A stretch of DNA of 21,784 nt, taken from positions 1-21,784 of the forward strand of contig KV920993.1 of NCBI GenBank assembly GCA_002081555.1. The letters run 5' to 3'. The translations under genes were made by a program, and so were the position numbers. The DNA is from Protostelium mycophagum (taxonomy: Eukaryota > Evosea > Variosea > Protosteliida > Protosteliaceae). This document shows positions 11,952 to 21,784 of the stretch, in pieces (the stretch's first letter is position 1; every line of letters starts with the position of its first letter). The notes below the pieces were generated by a model. The model searched no databases. It had not been told where the DNA came from and worked only from the letters and a program-made list of their open reading frames with translations.

Positions 11952-12525
11952 GATGTTGGTTTGTGATGTCTTCTTCGCGATTTTTCGTCTTGTTTACAGA
12001 AATGCGAATGCGCTTCGCTCTGCGAGTGTCAGCCGCTGAAATGGGAATTCGCAGCGACCTTCTCTGAAATCATCAGCTTACATCTCAATTCACTTCAATT
12101 TGCAGAAGTCAAACGGGGTTGGTTGAGGGGAAACGAATAGCTGAGATTGAACTCGTGGTCAAATCAACCGAATAGAATGTTTCAGCAGTCACACACTTCA
12201 CATACAACCAATTTAGCACTGGAAAGGCTTCATTTCGACAACTATTTTTCAACACCCCAAGAAATTGATTATTTTATCTTCTGAGTGAAAAGGATTCAAC
12301 AGAAAAAAACTTTGACTCATGAAATTCTTTTATTTATTGAAATCAGTAATAGTTCATCAGAAATATCTTTGGGGTTATTGTGTACACCTTCTTTGAATTT
12401 GTCGACAAATGTTGTCCGGGCAAATGTTGCGGGCCCGTCGGGTTTTTATGCACGAGTTCGAAAGTTGGGCGAAATTTAAATTCTGAGCTCACATCACCAG
12501 CCAACATCGCCACGAGGCTATCGAG
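11952..12525. other. Divergent promoter region (dioxygenase-like / ABCA)
   Basis: This 574-bp stretch separates two divergent start codons and is the longest spacer after the left-end repeat. It is AT-rich towards the ABCA side (12230-12380), with no recognisable gene. The 15-mer TCGACAAATGTTGTC at 12402-12416 recurs exactly at 12972-12986 inside an ABCA intron. A second related GGGCAAATGTTGCGGG lies at about 12418. Confidence 0.45.
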
Positions 12526-15500
12526 ATGGGTGTTGGGTTCAAACTCTACGCCACGCAACTCGCAGTCTTAACGCAAAAGACTTTCCTGTTAGCTGTGCGG
12601 AATTGGAAACAATCTCTCGGTCAGATTTTGGCCCCTCTAGTCATCGTCCTTCTTCTTTTATGTAAGCCCATCTTTTCGCAACTTTCCATCATTTTTCCAC
12701 CTTCGTTTGGATTCTCATTTTAATGATTGATGTCCGTCATTGCGAGTTTAGATTGACATCATCGCAGCATTTCAAGGACTTGCAAATTTGATATTGTCAA
12801 GAGATGATCCTCATCCATCAACCCAAGAATTGGGAAAATTATCTCGCTGCTGGGATCGTGATACGAGAAGTAGAGGAGAAGAATACGGTACAGAATGCAA
12901 GACAGTGAGGTACCTCCCTAAAGGTCTGTCTGTATCTTGACCATATCTGATGGATGACATCATTTTTTCATTCGACAAATGTTGTCTTTGGACGGGAATG
13001 ACAAAGACAGGTGTCCCATGGGTCGATCAACTGATGAAGTCTGTGGCGCTCGATAATGGACTCGATTTTGAGCGTGATTTTGTCGGAATGGGTGCACCTG
13101 GATCTCTCATGAATTTTCTGACGGATAATTCTACTATCTACAATTACATCATCGACAACCCCAACACCACACAGATCGCCATCCTCTTCCAGAGCGGTAA
13201 CTTTTCACCCTGTACACCGTTGTAGATCTAAAAACATATAGCCTATTCGCTTTCTGGAGCCCCACCGGCTACTATCCCCCCAGAGCCAGGGTATATCCTC
13301 TTCTACAACTTGACAGAAGCAAATGATCACAAGAGCGACAGTCCCGCCGTCCATTTTGTGAAATCACTTGATCGTGCCATCCTTCAACAGCAAACAAATT
13401 CGACAGATGTGACGCTGGACGTCAGCTATAGGTCTTTTCCTCGTGCCAAGTCCAGGATATCCCAATATGACGTCGTAGCTTCTGCTGGTGGAGTCTGGTT
13501 CTATATTCCCCCAATGGTCATCTTCTTCATCTTATTGACGGAAGTCGTCACCGAAAAGGTGAGATCATCCATCTACAACGCGTTCTACAATACCGAATAT
13601 CAAAAGAAAAATAATCTAAAATGTGGAAGGAGCAGAGACTTCGGCTGGGCATGAGGATGATGGGCATGAAGGACTCTGTCTATTGGATAGTGTGGATTCT
13701 CAACGGTTTCGTATTTCAAGTGCTCTCTACATTGGTGCTCATCGTGTGCGGATCCGCCGCCCAGTTTAAACTCTTCACAAACTCTGACTTTGGCGTATTG
13801 TTTGTCACTTTTTTGTGTTTTGGACTGGCCATTCAGAGGTGAAATTTCATGGAATTTTCAAGGATTTTCATCTGAAATCTGTAGTGTCGCCTTCTTTCTG
13901 TCGACACTGATCTCAAAATCGAAAACGGCCCAGACCGTGGGTTACGCCGCTGTACTCATCGGTAACTCCAAAACTCCGTGACATAACTCCTAACCTTCGA
14001 CAGGTTTCGTTTTTCAGGCCATTTTGTCCGGAGGCTACGGAATTTTAGTGGATTTATTATTCGCCAATATTCGTCCTTGGATTAAATTTGTCAGATGGGG
14101 ATTCACTATCTACCCACCTTTCAACTTTGCCAAAATATATTCTGATATTGCCGCACTCAGCGCAAACGAGGTGAGAATGCGTCGTAACATTTTCATTTGC
14201 GTCGGGAATTTCATCTGACCTTGATGTCAAATCGCATCCTAAATCATGAAGGTCAACTTTGCCGACGGAAACATTGCGTCTGGTCCAGGATTCCACTGGG
14301 GAGATTTGTACAAAGACAGAAAGTTGGACGCCAGCTTCATCGGTGTCGGCGAAATTACCATCCCACAGCCAGCTCAAAGTCTGTACCTCTTAGTGGGCGA
14401 CATTATCTTCTACCTCATTTTGGCTTGGTACTTCGACAATGTACTCCCCGGTGAGTTTTCAACATGAAAACGTCAATTTTCCCGCCATCTCGTGATTTCA
14501 AATTTTGAAAGTGTTCAGGAGAACACGGAAGCCCAAGACCGTTTTATTTCTTTCTGACACCTTCATACTGGGGTCTGAGGAAAAATAAACAAGTGGATCA
14601 CTCTGACGAATTGTACCAGCGCAGTGATGGTTCTACGCATCTTGTTACATCACCTGACGAGGACGAAGACGTCGAAGAAGAGAGGAGAAAGACACTCCGC
14701 GGAGATTCCCAGGACGCCGCTGTCAGAGGTGACGTGACACCTATCAATTATCACACGACTGACATATGTCAGTCGTACAATTGGAGAAGGTGTACCAGAA
14801 GCATTTGTGGAGAAGCGATCAAGATTTCAAAGCCGTGGACAAAGTCACTTTCACTGTAGAAAGGGGAGAAATTTTCTGTTTGTTGGGCCACAATGGCGCC
14901 GGAAAAACTACCACCATCAACATGCTCACCGGTAAACATCTCACGTCATCTGTCAAACTGACAGCTGTCAGGACTGTTCCCAGCATCCGCCGGTCGTGCA
15001 TACATTAACGGGCTGGACACGTCAAGCGAGATGGACGAGATCCGTCGGGAGATGGGTGTCACTCCACAGCATGACATCTTGTGGTCAGAACTGACAGCTC
15101 TGGAGCATCTCAGATTATTCGCAAAATTGAAGGGATTTTCTGGAGCAGCTGCGGAGGCGGAGATACAGACCAGGCTGACCAAGATGGGACTCTGGGATGT
15201 GAGGAATCACAGGGTCAGAACTTTTTCAGGTGGAATGAAGAGGTGAGAATGTCGACATAATGTCGTGACGATGGCCCTGGAATTTTCAGTGAAATTTCGA
15301 GGGACAGTTGTGTCTTTTTCGCATTTTCTCTCTTGTTTGCAGCGGAGCTGCAGATGCATACCGAGTAATCCCGATGTGATGTCGCATAAAGATTTCAGAC
15401 AGCACAAAATATGCCTCGTAGTCTACAAGTCTCCACATCTCACCCCCACAGACGTCTCAGCGTCGCCATAGCGACCATCGGCGGACCTAGCATCATCTTT

Positions 15501-18500
15501 ATGGACGAGCCCAGTACCGGTATGGACCCCGTCAACCGCAGGCATATGTGGGAACTCATTCAAGATCTAAAACAAGAATCCTCCATCATTTTGACAACCC
15601 ACTCCATGGAAGAAGCACAAAACCTGGCGGACCGCATAACCATAATGGCACACGGCAAGATGAGATGTGTCGGAAATTCGCTGCATTTGAAGAATAAGTT
15701 TGGAAAAGGATACAGGCTGGAGATTATGACAGGTGAAATTTCCCTGAAATTTCGTGACTTTTCGGAAATTGATGATAATTCCTCGAAATTTTACTGAAAT
15801 ATTCCAGAATTATCCAACGTTGAAAAGATCGTTCAGGATCTCCGTAGCATCTGCCCAGATCTACAACTCAACAGATGTGATGCCGGGAATCTATTATTTG
15901 ATATTCCCGCAAATTCTCCAGAACACATGGGATCTCTGTTAAGATATCTCGAAGACAATGCCCCCGATGTCAGAGGCGCAAACGCAACTGTGCGCGAATT
16001 TGGAATCTCCCACTCGACCCTGGAGGAGGTGACGAATTTTCTGCGAATTTTCTGTACATTCTTCTGTATTCCTCTCAAATAGAAGACTTCAGATGATGAA
16101 TAAAATAATTTATTTTTGAAGGTCTTTTTGGAAGTAACTCGAAGGAACAACTTTACATATGATGAGGACGAAGACGAGAGTTTTGGAGGCTCCCAACTCA
16201 ACAGCTCCTCCACCGACTACGCCAAGGTGACATGATGTCATCACATGACATCATGACACTGACCCTCTTCAGGTGCCCACCTCAGAGCATGATGAGCACA
16301 TCCACTCCGATCATAGATCTTCCAGACCTTTGTCTGCCTTATTGTTGAAGAACCTCTCACTCCAAAAGAGGCAGATCGGAACCAACATCTGCCAGATCGT
16401 GACACCCGTACTCGTCATGTTGATCTTATTGATTCTCCAACTCGTCGTCAAGAGCGAACTCGGAGATTCCCTGGGAAAACCCACCCTGATCAACACGGTG
16501 AGTATCTACAACGAGACATTTTATTCCCGGAATTTTTTATTCATTTTGACAGGTGCCATATGCTGTGAATGCGCTCGGAGTATCTGGAAGTAATTTTCCG
16601 AACCAGCCGTCGTGCTACCAAAGTTTTTGGTTTGATGATGGTCAAGAGAATGACCAAGCACATCGTCTTTTTAATCTAACCACCAGGATTGGTTGTAGAT
16701 TGAGAAATGGAACCAGAAGATTTATTCCGGAGTTTCTCGTGAGTTTTCATCGAAATTTCACGTAGAATTCGTCGTTCTGATGTGTTTAGCCCAAAGTCTC
16801 GTTGAAGGACATTGATCGAGAATTATATCATAACCAAGAGATCTACAACGGCCTCCCCACGCGCGTTGTAGACAGAGCACCCATCCATTACTTATTGCCA
16901 GACGGTTTCTTTTCCTTTAAAGAGGTGAATTTTCATCACAATTACAATGTCAATCATTGTCATCATAACGACATAAGTGGCCTGTGCCACGACAACCATG
17001 ATGGAGAATATCTCGTTGTAGAATGACAGTTTTTTGACGGTGAAATGTGACATGTGTCAGATTGAGTGGGAAAAGAAGGCTGTTTTAAGGTACACTTTCA
17101 GCGTGAATGATCTTCCTCTTACATCTTACCACCGCTCCAACGGCATCACCAGAGTGAGCTATTTCCAAGGTGAATCTCTCGGAAATTTCGATGAAAACTC
17201 ACGGAGATCTGTAGGAGTAGACGGATTGGTCATTGTAGAGGGAAAGATAACTGCCATGACGATGATACACCACACTTATACCAAATTACTCCTCGAAAGA
17301 GGTGGAGGTGCCTTACCAAACACCAAGAGGTCCGAAAACGGTACGGAAAATTCTTATTCTACAACGAGACCATTTTAATTGTGTGGTCATATTTCTTTGA
17401 AATTGATTCTGGGAATGAACGAGGACAGAAAATTCTGTGAAAATGTCCACCAAGAATTTGAGAGAGGAACACAAAATCGTAAAAAAACAGACACCACTCC
17501 ACGGAATCTCCAGCTATTTCTCGGAAAGTTCTCGTTCCAAGAACGTGTCATTTGCGCGCGAGGAGAAACTTGTGGAGCGTAGTGATAATGTAAAGAGAGA
17601 TTCACCAACCTTCACTATTGACTCCATCCGTCTCCGTTTCCTACAGGTAACCCCATCTACAACTGTCAAAAATGTCGATCTGACATATTTGACAGGTCAT
17701 GCCATATAAGAGCTCTTTTGACATCTTGAGTATGCTGGAGATCGTGGGAACGCTTTTGTTTCCCATCGCATTGTCCATTCAGCTCCCTATCTACTTGTAC
17801 ATTATCGTGATGGAGAAGGGCGGTCCCAAGGAGCTCATGAAATCCCACGGTAAGTGACATATTTTTGACAGCTGTCATTCTGATGACATGACAGGCATGA
17901 AGACGTCATCTTACATTCTGAGCAATTACATTTTCAATTTCATTTTGTTCATTGTAGTGGCCATATTTTTCTGGGGAACGTGAGTATTCATCGAAATTTC
18001 ACCGAAATTTCTGAACGCGCACAGTGGAGCCGCGATGTCGCTCCGACTTTTCAAGCAAACGCACCCAGCGTTGATCTTTATGCTCTTATTTGGATGGGGG
18101 AATGCCATGATTGCGATGGCGTTTTTGCTCTCCACGTTCATAGACACCACCAGGACCGCGACTGTCGTCGGTTACGTCGTCGCCTTGATGGGCTCCCTCG
18201 TCGGTATCCTGTTCTGCGCGGGGTGAGAGGTTCGATCCAACCCACCACTCACTTTTTTTAGAATTTATGGGTTCGGACTTCCCTACTCCGTGGATTCTGG
18301 GATGCCTCTGGGTTATTTCTTGATCCCACAATTCGCATTTATTCGAGCACTGTATTTAATGAACTATCAGTGTACTCAGAAGCTCACTTGCTACGGTGCA
18401 TACGGCAGCGTGTCCCAATTCTTTAACGACGAACTCGGCCAGTGCCTCCTCTTTCTATTCGCGGATGTGATCATCTATATGATATTAGCGCTATATTTAG

Positions 18501-19941
18501 AAGCAGTGTGGCCCAGAGCTTATGGTGTTCCCAAGCACCCGCTCTTTTTCCTCGGAATTGGAAGGTACGTAAATAATTTGTTTCATTTTTTTGAAACGTT
18601 GTAGAAAACCCAAGCAAGTGTCGACAGTAACGGAGAATTTTGTCGACGAAGACGAAGACGTTTCCCTAGAAACGGAGCGTGTACAGAACATCAATACAGA
18701 AGAAAGCAAAGACTACCCTCTCATCATCCGAAACCTCAGAAAGGTCGGTGAAATTTCCATCCCCTGTCGACATCGACACTGACGTGTACAGGTCTTCCCA
18801 TCCCCTGCCAAGGGCAAACCCGAGAAGATAGCAGTGAGGGGATTACATCTTGCGGTGCCCCGTGGAGAATGTTTTGGTCTGCTGGGTGAGAATGGAGCTG
18901 GAAAGACCACCACAATCTCCATCGTGACCGGATTAATTACGCCCACTTCCGGATCCGCCACTGTCGTGGGACACGACATCCGAACCGACATCGGACAGGT
19001 TCGTGAATTTTCCATGAAATCTCGGTGACGTCATCAGGTCCATCTCAACATCGGAATTTGTCCGCAATTCTCCGTGCTTTGGGAAGGTCTGACTGTGGAG
19101 GAGCATCTCTTATTTTACGCAAGACTGAAGGGAATTCCAAGAAAATCCGAAAAATCACACGTGGACCATTGTATTCAACAGTACGGACTCTCTCTACAAC
19201 GCGCCAGAAAGGCCAGGGACTTATCTGGTGGTATGCAGAGAAGATTGAGCGTTGCCATAGCTTTGGTCGGGGACTCTCAAATTGTGTTTTTAGACGAACC
19301 AACGGTGAGACGATGATATCGTGTAAGACGTCATAATGACACGTGACAGACAGGATTGGATCCCGCGAGCAAACGTCAATTGTGGAGAATCATAAGTGAC
19401 GCCAAAGCGGGACGTGCTATCATCCTGACCACCCATTCTATGGAAGAGGTCAGCTGCAGATTAAAACATTTCTACATCTACTAACACTCCGTCTTTGCCA
19501 AACATGACATTGCATTTGACAATTAAAATTTATCTGACTTTTTCAGGCGGAGTTGTTGTGTGGACGCATTGGTATAATTGCCTTGGGACAAATGCGCTGC
19601 GTCGGAACACCCCTCCGATTGAAAAACAAATTCACAGAGGGATACAGCTTGGAGATCAATTATGACCCTCTAAATGTCGTCCAAGTTGAAGACAGCATGA
19701 ACGAAAAGTTCGACCCCAAGACCTGTCAAGAGGTACACGTCATGTCAAGTGTCACTTCTGACAGATTCAGGTTGCAAATTTCCGTGGCACGAAGGAGTAC
19801 CGCATCACGGGGAAAGAGAGGCTGTCTGACATATTCGAGAGGATGGTCCGAGAGTCCAAGTCTATGGGAATCAGTGCGTGGAGTTTGTCCCAGTCAGGGC
19901 TGGAGGATGTCTTCCAAAACATCGTTGCAAACAGCAAATAA
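12526..19941 (+). CDS. ABCA: ABCA-subfamily full-length ABC transporter
   Basis: About 30 exons give roughly 1776 aa in the order TMD1-NBD1-TMD2-NBD2. Exons: 12526-12661, 12768-12923, 13011-13196, 13242-13558, 13630-13838, 13885-13961, 14004-14170, 14252-14450, 14519-14728, 14773-14931, 14972-15242, 15452-15732, 15808-16028, 16122-16226, 16273-16497, 16553-16738, 16790-16924, 17061-17169, 17215-17340, 17600-17646 (start uncertain), 17696-17849, 17895-17979, 18025-18222, 18262-18564, 18605-18743, 18792-18998, 19038-19304, 19350-19448, 19547-19732, 19771-19941. NBD1 has [46 protein letters not shown] and [11 protein letters not shown]2 has [46 protein letters not shown] and TTHSMEEA. Both sites look catalytically intact. 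Each TMD has a first span, a large extracytosolic loop, then a cluster of spans. ABCA proteins move lipids across membranes; the substrate here is unknown. The [15 protein letters not shown] coupling segment is typical. An acidic linker (DEDEDVEEE) precedes NBD1. Confidence 0.93.
17341..17599 (+). other. Unresolved stretch in ABCA: 259-nt intron or hidden exon
   Basis: The exon ending [11 protein letters not shown] stops at 17340 in phase 1. The next certain coding is [13 protein letters not shown], ending at 17646. Between them lies A-rich, Lys-codon-rich sequence that is open in the downstream frame from 17437. Acceptors in the right phase exist at about 17466 and 17600, so up to about 45 further residues of loop could be coding. 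I chose the later one for the model, with little confidence. Confidence 0.5.
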
Positions 19942-20078
19942 AACGTTGATTCAGTTTGTCATGAAGAAAATCGAGATATTAGTATTAATTGTATTTTAAT
20001 AGTATTGATAATAAATTGATTTTTTGAATTTTTATTATTTCCGGAAATGAACAAAGTGCCAAAACAGACTCAACACGC

Positions 20079-21784
20079 ATGAGGAAGGCATTCATACTCA
20101 TCGTGGCCCTCTTTGGTGTTTGTGTGGCCGTTGACTCTTTTTGCACACATTGTGGCCATCTTTACCCTGTCCCTGCTCCTCCATCAGGAAGACTCTTTCA
20201 ACTATCCATTGACGATCTGAATGCACCAAAGTTCTTCGCACAAACAACGTCAGGTTGGTCTCTAATGAGTTGTCTGGACGTGACTTGCGCGAATGTTGGA
20301 GTGGTGACAGAACATGATGCAACAGGTGTGCTCTTTGCGAGGTGAGAGTTCCATGTTGACAGAACTTGACGGGCAGAGGCAACATTCTGTGGGTTTTGAC
20401 AGAGACCGATGAAAATGGGAGCCCTGTCTTCACGATCCCTCTCCCTAACCACTTCACATGGACACTAAGAGCTCGACCAGGACAGGTATTTGAAAATGAT
20501 GATTTATAATTGATATCTCAATTTTCAGACAATCACCCCCAAGGCGATGAGCGCGTATGGTGATTTTGCTGCTCTCGTCGTACGAGGAATGCAGAACAAT
20601 GTGGCTGTTGCACTCTTTGGACAGGAAGGAGTGTCCTTCGTGGAATTTCACACTGAGTGAGCGATTCCATCATGAAATCGACTGATTCTTTAGTGTCGAG
20701 AATCCATCGGAGACCTATGATTTGATTGGGATGGCCGAAAGCACAGATCATCCTGTTTGGGCCATTAGAATCGGAGATGATGTCTTTTTGGGTCAGTGTG
20801 TCTCATCAAATTGTCAAAGTACAAACTCCCCTCCAGTCAAGATTCACAGGTGACACCGATCCATCATCATCACTTTCCACATTGACCCTTGCAGTGGGTC
20901 GCATCTACAACCAGGATGCGTGTCCATCGTACAAGTGAAGGATCTGCCCGTCATCAGCATTGCCCAGGTACCATTTTCACATCTATAAAAGCTGATTACC
21001 CCAGAACCAGCAAAAAACATTGGTGATCTATTGCCTCGACCAACTTTGCAGCAGCAAAAAGGAAGCAGAAATCGGCAATCCGAGTGCGGGTGCTGCAGCA
21101 ATCGGAAAGACACCCCTGAACAACATCTTCCTCGCCTCTATCAACCCCCTGAATCAGTGACGTCACCTGATGTCATTTGAAAATTCACTGAAATGTCACA
21201 GGTTGGAGGTGTCTATCTTTGCAGGTACCTGGAGGAATGCACCAGTTTTAGATTTATCTGGAAGCGGTAACTATATTGTACAAAGCATACCTGGAGACTC
21301 TGAGATTACGATCGTGATCACGGCTCAGAATAGCAGGTGGGGACAATTGTATTGAGTTGTAGATTGAATGGAACATAGCACGTGGGTGTACAGTACGTGT
21401 GGGCCGTATACGTTGATAGCGTATCCCAGTGCAGCCCCTGCGGGAAGCTCTATCTCCGTGTCTGGGTCTGATTTCTGTACACACATCAATACTGCTATCT
21501 ACAACCTGCTGGCGGTGCGATTGTTGAGGTTCAAGGGCAATTTTTGTCATCCACAAGTTTCCGCTGTAACATACCGAATGGCACCCTCTCTGGTGACTAT
21601 ACCATCACAGTGGGGTCACCCACCAGCTTTGGTTTCGCACAACTGGTTGTAACATCGCCTGAAATAAGCTCCACCTCATCTACTACATGGTCTACAATGT
21701 CATCTACAATGTCATCTACAATGTCATCTACAACGTCATCTACAACGTCATCTACAACATCTTCTTCAACATCGTCTATAACCT
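20079..21784 (+). CDS. Secreted protein with Ser/Thr-rich repeat tail (partial at window edge)
   Basis: Exons: 20079-20325, 20403-20485, 20529-20656, 20694-20791, 20837-20849, 20895-20967, 21005-21156, 21202-21336, 21379 to about 21522, then about 21558 to the window end. Phases agree up to the last intron, whose donor (21515, 21523 or 21529) is uncertain. A clear signal peptide (MRKAFILIVALFGVCVAVDS) is followed by a Cys-containing segment (FCTHCGHLYPVP) and a beta-rich-looking ectodomain with scattered Cys. A possible IPT/TIG-like unit follows (SAAPAGSSISVSGSDFC through NGTLSGDYTITVG). It then passes into SSTSSTTWSTMSSTMSST, a mucin-like region likely to be heavily O-glycosylated. I do not recognise the family. 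The stalk suggests a cell-surface or secreted glycoprotein, possibly anchored beyond the window; the C-terminus is missing. It starts 137 bp after the ABCA stop. Confidence 0.75.
20837..20849 (+). other. 13-nt internal microexon
   Basis: TCAAGATTCACAG between ctccag and gtgaca is the only piece I could find that joins the exon ending at 20791 (phase 1) to that starting at 20895 (phase 2) without a stop. It encodes V-K-I-H in the spliced reading GDDVFLVKIHSGSHL. Very small exons like this are usually missed by automatic gene finders. Confidence 0.6.
21691..21762 (+). repeat. 12-bp tandem repeat encoding Ser-Thr-(Met/Thr)-Ser
   Basis: Six units: three of TCTACAATGTCA, two of TCTACAACGTCA and one TCTACAACATCT, in frame in the mucin-like tail. 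The unit contains the dispersed octamer TCTACAAC, or a one-base variant of it. Degraded units continue to the window edge, so the full array is longer. Confidence 0.9.

Noticed and set aside
18223-18261. GGTTCGATCC, a perfect tRNA B-box-like word in an ABCA intron
   Set aside because: The flanks do not form a T-arm stem and no cloverleaf or A-box fits upstream; it is probably chance.

Overview
The window is nuclear DNA from an intron-dense, compact unicellular eukaryote. Most genes are cut by many short GT-AG introns (typically 35-60 nt, a few of 90-265 nt), intergenic spacers run from 21 to about 570 bp, and spliced products look like ordinary eukaryotic housekeeping proteins. A plant/amoeba-type LMBD1, a full-length ABCA transporter and dockerin-like secreted-style modules fit an amoebozoan (protosteloid-like) best. 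That placement is inference; no rRNA or other marker is present.

Layout. 1-1293: 681-bp tandem duplication of AT-rich non-coding DNA with a palindrome-rich junction. 1743-4106 (+): LMBR1-like/LMBD1 nine-span membrane protein, 12 exons. 4438-5409 (-): TsaE-like ATPase of tRNA t6A synthesis, with a basic N-terminal extension suggesting mitochondrial import. 5431-8165 (+): glutamine:fructose-6-phosphate aminotransferase (GFAT), 16 exons, starting only 21 bp from tsaE. 8203-10586 (-): one or two tandem copies of a modular protein with dockerin/EF-hand-like calcium loops and a Q-rich tail of repeated RRLSQNYG motifs, interrupted by a 100-N assembly gap. 10873-11951 (-): membrane-anchored, extracellular intradiol-dioxygenase-like protein that has lost iron ligands. 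12526-19941 (+): full ABCA transporter, about 30 exons. 20079-21784 (+, runs off the edge): secreted protein entering a Ser/Thr-rich repeat.

I built exon models by hand from splice consensus, reading phase and remembered family conservation. All phases close for LMBD1 (494 aa), TsaE (223 aa), GFAT (667 aa) and the dioxygenase-like protein (295 aa). ABCA (about 1776 aa) has one uncertain exon. The genes show no operon-like functional linkage.

The strongest unexplained signals are sequence vocabularies shared across unrelated genes. The octamer TCTACAAC/GTTGTAGA occurs about 38 times (about 0.7 expected at equal base frequencies) in introns, exons and spacers. The palindrome GAAATTTC occurs about 13 times, always outside exons in my models. 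A third set of introns is built from TGACA/TGTCA/TGACGTCA words. I found no transposase, reverse transcriptase, CRISPR array, tRNA or rRNA.
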